Shown here: positions 35,129-44,013 of the stretch, in pieces
Numbering within the stretch: position 1 is the first letter of the stretch
How the letters are laid out: each line of letters starts with the position of its first letter
Translations under genes and position numbers: made by a program
Origin: Curvibacter sp. PAE-UM
GTDB taxonomy: Bacteria; Pseudomonadota; Gammaproteobacteria; Burkholderiales; Burkholderiaceae_C
Length of the DNA stretch: 64,000 nt
NCBI RefSeq assembly: GCF_001432305.1
Contig: NZ_KQ483358.1
Location: 1,000,881 to 1,064,880, forward strand
Direction: 5' to 3'
The notes under the pieces: generated by a model
Database searches by the model: none
Told to the model about the DNA's origin: nothing
What the model saw: the letters and a program-made list of their open reading frames with translations, nothing else

Positions 35129-35440
35129 ATGCTTACCGTTGTCGAGAGCCCCATCTTCCAGCGTCTGTGGCCTCGGTATTGGGACGAAGACGAGCGCGCT
35201 GAGTTCGCTTCGTTCATCGCGGTCAACCCGGATGTCGGTGCTGTGATACGTGGTTCTGGAGGCGTCCGCAAGGTGCGATGGGCCAGGGAAGGTACTGGCA
35301 AGTCGGGTGGCGTGCGCATCGTCTATCTCACCAGGAACGAAGCCGGCGAGGTTTACCTTCTCACCCTGTACGCAAAGTCGAAGTCGGAGAACATTTCTCT
35401 GGACACTCTCAAGGAGATCCGTCGTGCCCTCGAAACTTAA
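35129..35440 (+). CDS. RelE/HigB-like toxin (type II TA system)
   Basis: A 103-residue protein of the RelE/ParE-like toxin group (COG4737-type). Landmarks are MLTVVESPIFQRLWPRYWDE, FASFIAVNPDVGAVIRGSGG, VRKVRWAREGTGKSGGVRIV and YLLTLYAKSKSENISLDTLK. Members usually cleave mRNA at the ribosome, but activity here is inferred. The ATG at 35129 is chosen; a GTG at 35126 is also possible. The toxin gene comes first, as in higBA. Base composition is AT-richer than the flagellar genes. Confidence 0.85.
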   Translation: MLTVVESPIFQRLWPRYWDEDERAEFASFIAVNPDVGAVIRGSGGVRKVRWAREGTGKSGGVRIVYLTRNEAGEVYLLTLYAKSKSENISLDTLKEIRRALET

Positions 35441-35738
35441 AAAACTCAGTTCTGCCGAAATAGCCGCGTTCGAGGCGAAGCGCGATATTGGCGCGGAGAT
35501 ACTCCAATCGATCAGGGACATGCAGGCTGGCAAAGGCAAGGTTGTGGTCTCGTCGGCCACCGAGGCCCGTGAGGCCACGGGTTTGTCCCAGTCCCAGTTT
35601 GCCAGCCTGCTTGGTGTTTCCGTCCGTACCCTGCAGGGCTGGGAGCAGGGTCGCAAGCAGCCGAGCGGCGCGGCGCGGACTTTGCTGGCGATCGCCAGCA
35701 CCAATCCCAAGGCGGTGTTGGCGGTGGCGGGGAAGTAA
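35424..35738 (+). CDS. HTH-domain antitoxin (NadS/HigA-like)
   Basis: A 104-residue DNA-binding antitoxin. It starts GTG at 35424 after AAGGAG and overlaps the toxin end by 17 bp. The helix-turn-helix lies at about residues 50-85: REATGLSQSQFASLLGVSVR then TLQGWEQGRKQPSGAARTLL. It probably neutralises the upstream toxin and represses the pair through the palindrome at 35101-35121. Confidence 0.87.
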   Translation: MPSKLKKLSSAEIAAFEAKRDIGAEILQSIRDMQAGKGKVVVSSATEAREATGLSQSQFASLLGVSVRTLQGWEQGRKQPSGAARTLLAIASTNPKAVLAVAGK

Positions 35739-35822
35739 TTGGATCAATACTGACGATGAAGATCGATCCATGTGGCTCCGGCCTTTTGTGGTCTAAATCA
35801 CGGGAGAGGGCAAAAACACACT

Positions 35823-36278
35823 ATGTCGAGAACCAACGACCTTCTGTACATTGAGACCGAAGACTCTTGCGCGAATTGCGGGATTCGAGATGTCCGCGCC
35901 CTGACTATTCATCACATTGAACAAGTCAAACCGAAGAACGAGGCCTATGACAACAAGATCGTTCTTTGTCACAACTGTCACCAGTGCCACCACGATGGAA
36001 CGGGACCGTCGGATAAGCAACTTCGCGACATCAAGCGCAGACTCATTGTCAAGACTCTCACGAGGTTGGGCCTCAATGCACTTAAGCGCGCAAATCGTCA
36101 CTCAATGGTTGCTGCGTCTCCATTCACTGTTGATCATCTCGTAGAGTGGGGCTATCTGAAGCATGTTGAAGATCTCTCCAGTTGGGGGGACGAATCCGGA
36201 GAAGAGTTTCCGCTTGAGTCGATCTACAAAATTACTGACCGAGGTCGCGAACTCCTGCAGAAATGGAAGCTCACGTGA
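35823..36278 (+). CDS. HNH-motif nuclease-like protein
   Basis: A 151-residue protein with a compact zinc-supported HNH motif: C16-x2-C19, H30-H31, N44, C49-x2-C52 and H56-H57. Residues about 70-150 look like a winged-helix-type tail (FTVDHLVEWGYLK, ESIYKITDRGRELLQKWKL). The ATG at 35823 is preferred to an in-frame upstream start at 35772. Its composition is much AT-richer than the flanking flagellar genes, indicating transfer. Whether it acts in defence or as a stray mobile-element gene cannot be told from sequence. Confidence 0.7.
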   Translation: MSRTNDLLYIETEDSCANCGIRDVRALTIHHIEQVKPKNEAYDNKIVLCHNCHQCHHDGTGPSDKQLRDIKRRLIVKTLTRLGLNALKRANRHSMVAASPFTVDHLVEWGYLKHVEDLSSWGDESGEEFPLESIYKITDRGRELLQKWKLT

Positions 36279-36416
36279 GTCCGTGAGTTGGCAGTGGTGG
36301 TGCCGTGTAACCCGCCAGTCAGAGCGAGCGCACAACTTCGTTCATTCATTGCGACTGCATCTATTCTTGTACGCCGGTTGCAATCGTCAATACCGTACGT
36401 TCCAATCGAAATAGAG

Positions 36417-36439
36417 AAGGGCTGCACGATGCAGCCCTT
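36417..36439 (-). terminator. Hairpin terminator of the fliA operon (possibly bidirectional)
   Basis: A 10-bp stem AAGGGCTGCA, loop CGA, TGCAGCCCTT lies 20 bp beyond the fliA stop. T-richness is modest on both sides. It also faces the end of the HNH gene. The stem resembles the flgN terminator. Confidence 0.7.
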
Positions 36440-36458
36440 TGTCTTGGTGCGACCATTC

Positions 36459-37175
36459 TCAATGCGACCGCATCTTCGCCCGTAGCCGTGCAATCGACTG
36501 GCTGTGCAGCTGGCACACGCGGGACTCGGTGATGCCCAGCACGGCGGCGATTTCCTTGAGGTTCATGTCGTTCTCGTAGTACATGCTCATGATGTACTGC
36601 TCGCGCTCGGGCAGGCCTTTGATGGCGGTGACCAGGGAGTCGCGGATGCGCTGGTTGCGCAGCAGCTGCATGGGGTCGGAGTCGCCGTCGACCATGTGGC
36701 GGTCGAGGAAGCCGTCTTCGCCTTCGCTGTTGCCGGTCATGTCTTCCAGGTAGACCAGCTGCGTGCCCTTGACCTTGTAGAGCAGGGCCTGGTACTCGGC
36801 CAGTTCCATGCCCAGTTCGGCGGCGATCTCGGATTCGCTGGCCGAGCGGCCCAGCTTGTGCTCCAGGCGGGTGAGGGCGACCTCGATCTCCTTCTGGCTC
36901 TTGCGCGAGCCGCGGCTCATCCAGTCGTTCTCGCGCAGTTCGTCGATCATGGCGCCGCGGATGCGCTGGGTGGCGAAGGTTTCGAACTGCACGCCCTGGC
37001 TGGCCTCGAAACGGGTGAGCGCTTCCGACAGGCCGATCAGGCCGACCTGGATCAGGTCATCGACCTGGATGCTGGGCGGCAGCTTGGCCATCATGTGGTG
37101 GGCCAGGCGGCGCACCAGCGGCGAGTACTGCCGGATCAGGGCGTCGCGGTCGAGCTGGCCTTTGGCGGTATACAT
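36459..37175 (-). CDS. fliA: Flagellar sigma factor FliA (sigma-28)
   Basis: A 238-residue group 3 sigma factor directing RNA polymerase to late flagellar promoters. Visible are region 2 (PLVRRLAHHMMAKLPPSIQV, GLIGLSEALTRFEA, FATQRIRGAMIDELRENDWM), region 3 (KEIEVALTRLEHKLGRSASE) and region 4 (LPEREQYIMSMYYENDMNLK, VLGITESRVCQLHSQSIARL). Promoters matching its consensus occur in this window before flgM, fliD and fliS. Its start overlaps the FlhG-like stop by one base. Confidence 0.97.
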   Translation of the reverse strand: MYTAKGQLDRDALIRQYSPLVRRLAHHMMAKLPPSIQVDDLIQVGLIGLSEALTRFEASQGVQFETFATQRIRGAMIDELRENDWMSRGSRKSQKEIEVALTRLEHKLGRSASESEIAAELGMELAEYQALLYKVKGTQLVYLEDMTGNSEGEDGFLDRHMVDGDSDPMQLLRNQRIRDSLVTAIKGLPEREQYIMSMYYENDMNLKEIAAVLGITESRVCQLHSQSIARLRAKMRSH

Positions 37176-37960
37176 CAGAGGCTCCTCGCGGCCCGGGTGG
37201 CGCGGCCGGTGGCAGGGGGGGGCGCCCAGCGCGGCGGCTGCAGCGCATGCTCCAGGGTGCGCAGCGCCAGGCGCTGGGTCTCTTCGGCCTGGTCGGGGCA
37301 GACGGTCAGGGCCGGGACCTCGCAGGCGAGGAAATCCCGGGCACAGTCCTGCAGGTTCCTGCTGATGCTGTGCCCCGAGACGCGGGTGGCCAGGTTGGAG
37401 TCGTCCATCACAGCCACGATGGTAGGCCTAAGTTTGCCCATGTTCAACAACTGCTTGAGCGCGTGGTAGGCCGTCAGCAGCGCAGCGTCGCTGGCCGAGA
37501 CGGGGAGCAGCGGCGACAGGCCGCTGCCCTGCAGCGAGCGCGCCAGTTCGTGCGCCGGGGCGTAGAGCAGGATCAGTTCGTAATCGTGGAAGAGTTCGGC
37601 CAGCTGGCGCGCGCGCTCGGCGCTGGCAGCGGGCGGCGGGCTGGCCTGGGGCGTGCCCAGTGCGGTCAGGCCCAGGGCGGCCGGCACGATGGGCCAGTCT
37701 TCCGGGCCCTGGCCGAGGTGGCTCAGTTCGTCGCTGTCCATCAGCAGTTGCTGCAGGCCGGGCTGTGCTTCGGATTCGCGCACGTGGGCATCGAGCACGA
37801 CCACCGGGTAGCCCAGCGCCGTCCAGGCCGCACACAGTTGCCACAACAGGGGCAGTTCGCTGCGGCGGTCGCCATGGCTGGCGAGGGCGACGATGCGCGG
37901 TGCCTGTTCGGCGGCCATGGCGGCCAGACCGGCGGCCTGGTGGCTGTCGGTGTCAAGCAT
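37175..37960 (-). CDS. FlhG/MinD-like protein lacking the P-loop
   Basis: A 261-residue protein in the usual flhG (fleN) position between flhF and fliA. The fold is recognisable as MinD/ParA-like: APRIVALASHGDRRSELPLL, then WQLCAAWTALGYPVVVLDA, where strand-loop-helix and the following LDA strand align with FlhG. However the KGGxGKT loop is replaced by SHGDRRSE, so ATP binding is probably lost. Later parts include FHDYELILLYAPAHELARSL and LLPVSASDAALLTAYHALKQ. The ATG at 37960 overlaps flhF by 8 bp. Confidence 0.75.
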   Translation of the reverse strand: MLDTDSHQAAGLAAMAAEQAPRIVALASHGDRRSELPLLWQLCAAWTALGYPVVVLDAHVRESEAQPGLQQLLMDSDELSHLGQGPEDWPIVPAALGLTALGTPQASPPPAASAERARQLAELFHDYELILLYAPAHELARSLQGSGLSPLLPVSASDAALLTAYHALKQLLNMGKLRPTIVAVMDDSNLATRVSGHSISRNLQDCARDFLACEVPALTVCPDQAEETQRLALRTLEHALQPPRWAPPPATGRATRAARSL

Positions 37961-39410
37961 GCAGTTGTCCCTGTACGTGCATGCCCTGGGCGCCGGCCTG
38001 CGCGAAATACAGGCCCAGCTCAGCCATCTGCGGGTCGTGGGCCGATTTGCCCGAGGAGCGCATGGACAGCCTGACCAGTTGTTCGGCATTGGCGCGTTCC
38101 AGATCCTCGGGCACGCGCTGGCCGTTGCTCACGCCGCGCAGCACGAGGTGGTGGCGGATGACGCTGTCCAGCGCGGGGCCGAGCTTGACGGCTTCGTCGA
38201 TCTTGGTCAGCACGGCCTGCTTGGCGCCGAAGTTGGCCACGGCCTCGTCCTGGGTGTCGCCGTGGCTGGCGGCGTTGAGCACCAGCAGGCGCTTGATCTG
38301 CGGCAGGTCCAGTACATCGAGGATGTCGCGCTTGCGCGGGTCGCGCGGGGCCACGCCGGTGGTGTCGATGATGACCAGCTTGCGGTTGGACAGCAGGCCC
38401 AGCAGATCCTGCAGGGCGGCGCGGTCGTGCGCCATGTGGGCCACCACGCCCAGCATGCGGCCGTAGGCGCGCAGCTGTTCGTGGGCGCCGATGCGGTAGC
38501 TGTCCAGGGTGATCAGGCCCACGCTGCCGGCGCCGTGTATGCGTGCGCACTGTGCGGCCAGCTTGGCGGCGGTGGTGGTCTTGCCCACGCCGGTGGTGCC
38601 GACCAGGGCGAACACGCCGCCTTCGTCCTTCAGCGCGGGGCCGCCGGCGTCGGTCTTGATGTTGCGCGTGAGCACGCCCAGCAGCCAGAGCATGGCCTCG
38701 GCCGGGCTGGCGTCGTCGGGCATCATGCTCAGCACGGCGCGCGCCAGGGCGGGCGAGTAGCCGGAGCGGATGAGCTTGAGCGTGAGGTTGGCGCGGATCG
38801 GGCTCTGCTTGGTCTGGCCCAGCCAGGCCAGGGTGCTGAAGCGTTCCTCGATCAGGTCCTTCATGGCGCTGAGTTCATTGACCAGTCCCTGCGACACGGC
38901 GGCCGGGGCGGCGGCCACGGGAGCCGGGGCGACGGGCAACGGCGCGGGGGCGGCCACGGCCTTGCGCGCGGGCGGCGGTGCGACCTCAGGATCGGGCGGG
39001 ATGATTTCGTAGGCGGGGCGTGCGGACAGGGGCGCTGCGGTCTTGGCCTGTTGCTGGGCTTCGGCGCGGCGCTGCAGCATGCGTTCACGCACATAGTCCT
39101 GGAAGGACAGCGTGCTCATGGCCAGCTGGGCGGCGTCGTCTTCCACCGGGGTCTGGGCGGCGGCACGCACGGCGGCCACGGGTGCGGCAGCGGGGCGGGC
39201 CCGGGCCGGTGCGGCTGCCGGTGCTGCAGCTGCCGTGTTGGCCGGCAGGGTCTGGTCCAGCGTGGCCAGCGCGTCTTCGGTGGTGGCGACCACTTCAACG
39301 CCTTGCGGGGTCTGGCGGTTGGAGAGGATCAGCGTGCCTTCCCCAAAGACCATGCGGGCCTTGGCCAGGGCTTCGCGGGTGGTGGCAGCGTAAAAGCGTT
39401 GGATGTTCAT
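37953..39410 (-). CDS. flhF: Flagellar biosynthesis GTPase FlhF
   Basis: A 485-residue SRP-type GTPase. The N-terminal part (MNIQRFYAATTREALAKARM) and an Ala/Pro-rich linker precede the NG domain. The G1 loop GTTGVGKT is at residues 271-278, followed by ITLDSYRIGAHEQLRAYGRM, VIIDTTGV and a TKIDEA specificity motif. In relatives it sets flagellar position and number at the pole. It overlaps flhA by 4 bp (ATGA). Confidence 0.95.
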   Translation of the reverse strand: MNIQRFYAATTREALAKARMVFGEGTLILSNRQTPQGVEVVATTEDALATLDQTLPANTAAAAPAAAPARARPAAAPVAAVRAAAQTPVEDDAAQLAMSTLSFQDYVRERMLQRRAEAQQQAKTAAPLSARPAYEIIPPDPEVAPPPARKAVAAPAPLPVAPAPVAAAPAAVSQGLVNELSAMKDLIEERFSTLAWLGQTKQSPIRANLTLKLIRSGYSPALARAVLSMMPDDASPAEAMLWLLGVLTRNIKTDAGGPALKDEGGVFALVGTTGVGKTTTAAKLAAQCARIHGAGSVGLITLDSYRIGAHEQLRAYGRMLGVVAHMAHDRAALQDLLGLLSNRKLVIIDTTGVAPRDPRKRDILDVLDLPQIKRLLVLNAASHGDTQDEAVANFGAKQAVLTKIDEAVKLGPALDSVIRHHLVLRGVSNGQRVPEDLERANAEQLVRLSMRSSGKSAHDPQMAELGLYFAQAGAQGMHVQGQLHA

Positions 39411-41488
39411 GTCAGGGCACCTCGAAGGATCGGGCCGATGCGGATGGAATGGGTTTCAGGAATCTCGCTGTGCGCCAGCACCTGCATGCGCGGCGCGGCA
39501 CGGCGCACCAGGCGCGCGATGGAATTGCGGATCTGGTCGGGCACCAGCAGGCAGGCCGGTACACCGGTCTCTTCCTGCTTCATGGCCACGGTGGCGGCGT
39601 TGCGCGTGAGCATGTCTGCCACGCCGGGGTCCAGCGCCGGGCCGCCGGCATGGCCCAGGGCCTGCACCAGCAGGCGCTCCAGCGGCGGGTCGATGGCGAT
39701 GACGTTGAGTTCCTTGGAGGGGCCGTAGATCTGCTGCACGATGGCCGGCGAGAGCGCCACGCGCACGCGCTTGGCCAGCTCATTCGGATCGGTGACGCTG
39801 GGGGCGTGTTCGGCGATGGTCTCGATGATGGTGCGGATGTCGCGGATGTGCACCGACTCCTCCAGCAGCAGCTGCAGGACTTTCTGGAACACGGCAATCG
39901 AGATCATCTTGGGGACCACTTCTTCGATCAGTTTCGGTGCCAGCCGGCTGACGTGCTCGACCAGTTGCTGGGTCTCGGTACGGCTGAGCAGCTTGGCGGC
40001 GTGGACCTGCATCAAGTGTGACAAATGGGTGGCCATCACGGTCTCGGAATCAACGACCGTAAAGCCGGCCATTTGGGCGGCTTCCTTCTGGCGTTCGTCG
40101 ATCCAGTGCGCGGGCAGGCCGAAGGCCGGGTCGGTGGTGGCGGTGCCGATCAGCGGCGTGGTGATGCCGCCGGGGTTGATGGCCAGGTACATGCCGGGGA
40201 AAGCCTCGCCGTCGCCGACCACCACGCCGCGCAGGCTGATGCGGTAGCCGCTGGGCTTGAGCTCCAGGTTGTCGCGCACGTGCACGGGCGGGGGCAGGAA
40301 ACCCACTTCCTGCGCGAACTTGCGGCGCACGCCCTTGATGCGGGTGAGCAGGTCGCCCGAGCGGTTCTTGTCGACCAGCGTGATGAGGCGGTAGCCCAGT
40401 TCCAGGCCGAGCTGGTCCACGGGCTGCAGGTCGTCCCAGCTGGCTTCGCCGTCGCCCTGCGCCACGGGCGCTGCGGTAGCCTCTTCGGCGGGTGGCGGCT
40501 TGTGCGCCAGGACCCAGGCGGCGTAGCCGATGAGGGCGGCGATGGAGAGGAAGACCAGGTTGGGCATGCCGGGAATCAGGCCCAGCACGGTCAGGATGCC
40601 GGCGGTGATGCCCAGCGCACGCGGCGAGACGAACATCTGGTCGGCGATCTGGCGGCCCAGGTCCTGGTCCTTGCCCACGCGCGAGACCACCATGGCGGCC
40701 GAGACAGAGATCAGCAGGCCGGGAATCTGCGCCACCAACGCGTCGCCCACGGCCAGCAGGATGTAGCTGTCGGCGGCCTGGCCGGCGCTCAGGTTGTGCT
40801 GCAGCATGCCGATGGCAAAACCGCCGATGATGTTGATGAAGAGGATCAGGATGCCGGCGATGGCGTCGCCGCGCACGAACTTGGAGGCGCCGTCCATGGA
40901 GCCGAAGAAGTCGGCTTCCTCGCTGACCTCGGCGCGACGGCGCTTGGCTTCCTTCTCGTCGATCATGCCGGCGGAGAGGTCGGCGTCCACCGCCATCTGC
41001 TTGCCGGGCATGGCGTCCAGGGCGAAACGCGCCGAGACTTCGGCAATACGTTCGGCACCCTTGGTCACCACCACGAAGTTGATCACCACCAGGATGGCGA
41101 AGACGATCAGGCCGACGGCGAAGTTGCCGCCGATCAGGAAGTGGCCGAAGGCTTCGATCACCGCGCCGGCCGCGCCCGGGCCGGTGTGGCCGTCGAGCAG
41201 CACCACGCGCGTGGAGGCCACGTTGAGCGACAGGCGCATCAGCGTGGTCAGCAGCAGCACGGCCGGGAAGGAGGCGAAGTCCAGCGGGCGCAGCATGTAG
41301 GCCGCCACCATCATGACCATCAGCGCCACGGCGATGTTGATGGTGAAGAGGATGTCGAGCACCCAGGCCGGCAGCGGCAGCACCATCATGGCGAGGATGG
41401 CGACGACCAGCAACGGCGCGGCGGCGCCCGAGAGCATGGCGGCGTGGCGGCCGAAGCGGCCTTGCAGGGTCTGGAGTAGCGGGTTCAT
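39407..41488 (-). CDS. flhA: Flagellar export apparatus protein FlhA
   Basis: A 693-residue inner-membrane export-gate component. The N-terminal half has about eight transmembrane segments and the FHIPEP-family blocks (LLTTLMRLSLNVASTRVVL, DAMPGKQMAVDADLSAGMID). The C-terminal half is the cytoplasmic FlhA-C platform that docks chaperone-substrate complexes. Its ATG overlaps the flhB stop (ATGA). Confidence 0.97.
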   Translation of the reverse strand: MNPLLQTLQGRFGRHAAMLSGAAAPLLVVAILAMMVLPLPAWVLDILFTINIAVALMVMMVAAYMLRPLDFASFPAVLLLTTLMRLSLNVASTRVVLLDGHTGPGAAGAVIEAFGHFLIGGNFAVGLIVFAILVVINFVVVTKGAERIAEVSARFALDAMPGKQMAVDADLSAGMIDEKEAKRRRAEVSEEADFFGSMDGASKFVRGDAIAGILILFINIIGGFAIGMLQHNLSAGQAADSYILLAVGDALVAQIPGLLISVSAAMVVSRVGKDQDLGRQIADQMFVSPRALGITAGILTVLGLIPGMPNLVFLSIAALIGYAAWVLAHKPPPAEEATAAPVAQGDGEASWDDLQPVDQLGLELGYRLITLVDKNRSGDLLTRIKGVRRKFAQEVGFLPPPVHVRDNLELKPSGYRISLRGVVVGDGEAFPGMYLAINPGGITTPLIGTATTDPAFGLPAHWIDERQKEAAQMAGFTVVDSETVMATHLSHLMQVHAAKLLSRTETQQLVEHVSRLAPKLIEEVVPKMISIAVFQKVLQLLLEESVHIRDIRTIIETIAEHAPSVTDPNELAKRVRVALSPAIVQQIYGPSKELNVIAIDPPLERLLVQALGHAGGPALDPGVADMLTRNAATVAMKQEETGVPACLLVPDQIRNSIARLVRRAAPRMQVLAHSEIPETHSIRIGPILRGALT

Positions 41489-42657
41489 GCGGCGCTCGGG
41501 TTCGTTGTGGCCAGGGGCGAGTTCTTGGGCTGCAGCGGATCAAGTCCGGGCGGCACGGGCGGCTGCGGCGGCTCGCCCGGCATGGGGCCTTCGCCGCGCA
41601 TCGCGGCGCGCAGGCGGTAGATGTAGGCCAGCACCTGCGCCACGGCGGTGTACAGGCTGGCGGGGATGTCCTGGTCGAGTTCGGCGTGGGCGTAGAGCGC
41701 ACGCGCCAGCACCGGCGACTGCAGCACCGGCACTTCGTGTGCCTTGGCGATGTCGCGGATCTTCATGGCCAGCAGGTCGGCGCCCTTGGAGATGACACGC
41801 GGCGCGCTCATGGTCTTCTCGTCGTATTGCACGGCCACGGCGTAGTGCGTGGGGTTCATGAGGATGAAGTCGGCCCGGGGCACGGCCTTGATGCTGCCGC
41901 GCTGCGCGATCTCGCGGGCCTTCTGGCGTCGGTGGCCCTTCATCTGCGGGTTGCCTTCGGATTCCTTGTGCTCGTCGCGCATTTCCTTGAGCGACATCTT
42001 GAGCTCGGACTGGTGCAGGAAGTTCTGCAGCGGCAGGTCCACCAGCGCCACCAGCAGCACGACCGCCAGCAGCAGGCTGGTGCCGGTGAGCAGCCACTCG
42101 AACATGCTGCCCAGGGCGGCGACCGAGGGCTGCATCACCAGGGCGGCGACCGAGGGCAGGGTGGAGTGGATGAAGGCCGCCGCCAGCGCCAGGATGAAGA
42201 ACATGATGAAGGTGGTCTTGGCGGTCTCGGCCAGCTTCTTCTTGGAGACCAGGCCCTTGAGGCCGGCCAGGGGGCTGAGGCGCGTGAGGTCCGGCATGAT
42301 GGGTTTGAGGCTGAGCACCCAGCCGCCCGAAGCCAGCGTGCCCAGCACGGCGATGCTGGTGACGATGAGCGCGAAGACGACGCAGCCGATCAGGCCGGTG
42401 AGCACCATGGCCTGCAGGCGATCGAGCATGCTGCCCGTCTGCAGGGCCGCGGCCGCGTCGAAGGTGAGCTGCCGCCCCATGGCCAGCTTGAGCTCGCCGT
42501 ACATATAGGGGGCCAGGAACAGCAGGGTGAGGGCGCCGCCGCCGAGCACCGCCAGGTGCCCGAGGTCGCGTGAGCGCGCGACCTGGCCGTCTTCACGCGC
42601 CCGCTGCAGCTTGCGCGGCGAAGCGGGTAAATTGCGGTCCTGACTGCTGGAATCCAT
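41485..42657 (-). CDS. flhB: Flagellar export switch protein FlhB
   Basis: A 390-residue export apparatus protein that autocleaves to switch substrate specificity from hook to filament proteins. The cleavage motif NPTH is at residues 268-271 in FILMNPTHYAVAVQYDEKT. Four transmembrane segments precede it. The N-terminal SPRKLQRAREDGQVARSRDL block is typical. The C-terminus carries a Pro-rich extension (PQPPVPPGLDPLQPKNSP). It is the first gene of the flhB-flhA-flhF-flhG-fliA run. Confidence 0.96.
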   Translation of the reverse strand: MDSSSQDRNLPASPRKLQRAREDGQVARSRDLGHLAVLGGGALTLLFLAPYMYGELKLAMGRQLTFDAAAALQTGSMLDRLQAMVLTGLIGCVVFALIVTSIAVLGTLASGGWVLSLKPIMPDLTRLSPLAGLKGLVSKKKLAETAKTTFIMFFILALAAAFIHSTLPSVAALVMQPSVAALGSMFEWLLTGTSLLLAVVLLVALVDLPLQNFLHQSELKMSLKEMRDEHKESEGNPQMKGHRRQKAREIAQRGSIKAVPRADFILMNPTHYAVAVQYDEKTMSAPRVISKGADLLAMKIRDIAKAHEVPVLQSPVLARALYAHAELDQDIPASLYTAVAQVLAYIYRLRAAMRGEGPMPGEPPQPPVPPGLDPLQPKNSPLATTNPSAA

Positions 42658-42708
42658 GGTGGCGAGACGCTGAAGTTCACGCCATTGTCGTCAAGGGGTG
42701 CCGTAACT

Positions 42709-42731
42709 AAAGGCCGAAAAGACCGGCCTTT
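42709..42731 (-). terminator. Probable terminator of the cheYZ transcript
   Basis: An 8-bp stem AAAGGCCG/CGGCCTTT with a 7-base loop lies between cheZ and flhB. Read on the minus strand, the stem is followed by AGTTA rather than a long T-run, so efficiency may be partial. Confidence 0.5.
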
Positions 42732-42766
42732 CCACCCCTGATCTTGAGGAGGTTTTCAAAGCCAGG

Positions 42767-42855
42767 GCACCCGTGGAACCGGCTTTGCCGGGCCACCGGG
42801 TGCGTCCCCCTTCCGCCGTAGGCGAGAAAGGGGGAAGCGGCGCAGCCGCTCAGGG
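42767..42855. repeat. Branched palindromic intergenic repeat
   Basis: The first part (42767-42803) pairs GCACCCG with CGGGTGC, TGG with CCA, and an inner CCGGC-TTT-GCCGG hairpin, giving a cloverleaf-like cruciform. The second part pairs CCCCCTT with AAGGGGG and AGCGGC with GCCGCT around GCA. From memory, such tracts are common between genes in Comamonadaceae. Function is unknown; they may act as REP-like elements. Confidence 0.45.
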
Positions 42856-42857
42856 GG

Positions 42858-43529
42858 TTAAAAACCTAAACTGGCCAGCAGGTCGTCGACCTGGGACTGG
42901 CTGGTGACCACGTCGGTGGCCTGGCTGGCGTCGACCACCGGGCCGGACAGCACCACATCGTCCACGCTGAGCGGGGCGGCGGCGGATGCCGGGGGGCTCA
43001 CGCGGGATTGCAACTCGGGCGGGGCAGTCTGGATCAGCAGCTCGACCAGCTGGTCCTCGATGACGGTGGCGAGGTTCACCACGCGCGCGATCACCTGGCC
43101 GGTCAGGTCGTGGAAGTCCTGCGCCATCATGATTTCGGTCAGGTGCTGGTCGACCTCGCCATTGGCTTTTTCCAGATCGGTCAGGAAATTCATGATGTGG
43201 CCCTTGGCCACGGCGGCCACCGGGTCGGCCACCAGCAGGGCGATCATGTGCCGGGTCTGGGCGCCGATGTGGTCGTGCTGGGTCTTGGCCTGGTCGACGC
43301 GGTTGAGCACCTTCTCGGCGGCTTCCCCGGTCAGGCGGGCAATGTAGGACAGGCGCGAACGGGCATCAGGCAGCTCGCCCGCCGTGCCTTGCAGCTTGTC
43401 GGCCAGGCCGAGCTCCTGCAGCGCATCGTGCAGCTGACGGGTCAGCTGGCCGATCTTGTGGTGGACGTCCGGAGCGGCGTCCGGGGAAGCGGCGTCCCCG
43501 GCGTTGTGGGCAGAGGCGCTGGGTTCCAT
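42858..43529 (-). CDS. cheZ: Chemotaxis phosphatase CheZ
   Basis: A 223-residue CheY-P phosphatase. The long helical hairpin includes MMAQDFHDLTGQVIARVVN with the conserved Asp/Gln catalytic region. The C-terminal CheY-binding peptide VDDLLASLGF is intact. It follows cheY by 3 bp. CheA, CheW and receptors are not in this window. Confidence 0.96.
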   Translation of the reverse strand: MEPSASAHNAGDAASPDAAPDVHHKIGQLTRQLHDALQELGLADKLQGTAGELPDARSRLSYIARLTGEAAEKVLNRVDQAKTQHDHIGAQTRHMIALLVADPVAAVAKGHIMNFLTDLEKANGEVDQHLTEIMMAQDFHDLTGQVIARVVNLATVIEDQLVELLIQTAPPELQSRVSPPASAAAPLSVDDVVLSGPVVDASQATDVVTSQSQVDDLLASLGF

Positions 43530-43532
43530 GAT

Positions 43533-43919
43533 TTAGGCAAGCCCCGCTTTTTTGAGGATGTGGATCACCTTGTCTTCGAGGGTGGCCTTGGTGAAAGGCT
43601 TGACGATGTAACCGGCCGCCCCCTGCTGGGCTGCGAGCACGATGTCTTCCTTGCGCGCCTCGGCAGTCACCATCAGCACCGGGATGTGCTTGAGCTTCTC
43701 GTCCTTCTTGATCTCGGCCAGCAGCTGGAAGCCGTTCATGTTCGGCATGTTGATGTCGCTGACGACGAAGTCGAAGTTGCTGGCACGCAGCTTTTGCAGT
43801 GCGACCACGCCATCCTCGGCCTCGTCGGCATCGGCAAAGCCGCTCTCCTTGAGCAGGTTGCGCACGATGCGCCGCATGGTGGAGAAGTCGTCGACAACCA
43901 GGAATCGGGGGTTGGCCAT
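43533..43919 (-). CDS. cheY: Chemotaxis response regulator CheY
   Basis: A 128-residue single-domain receiver that binds the flagellar switch when phosphorylated. The acidic pair D10-D11, phospho-acceptor D55 ([11 protein letters not shown]), T85 and K107 are all present. It pairs with cheZ downstream. Confidence 0.97.
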   Translation of the reverse strand: MANPRFLVVDDFSTMRRIVRNLLKESGFADADEAEDGVVALQKLRASNFDFVVSDINMPNMNGFQLLAEIKKDEKLKHIPVLMVTAEARKEDIVLAAQQGAAGYIVKPFTKATLEDKVIHILKKAGLA

Positions 43920-44013
43920 GGCTGAGCCTTTCTGTTCTATTGGGGCAGCTGTTGGGGCAGATTATCGCAAGTCCGGGCGATGACCAAGTCTTTCGGATGC
44001 TTTGCCGTGGGGT

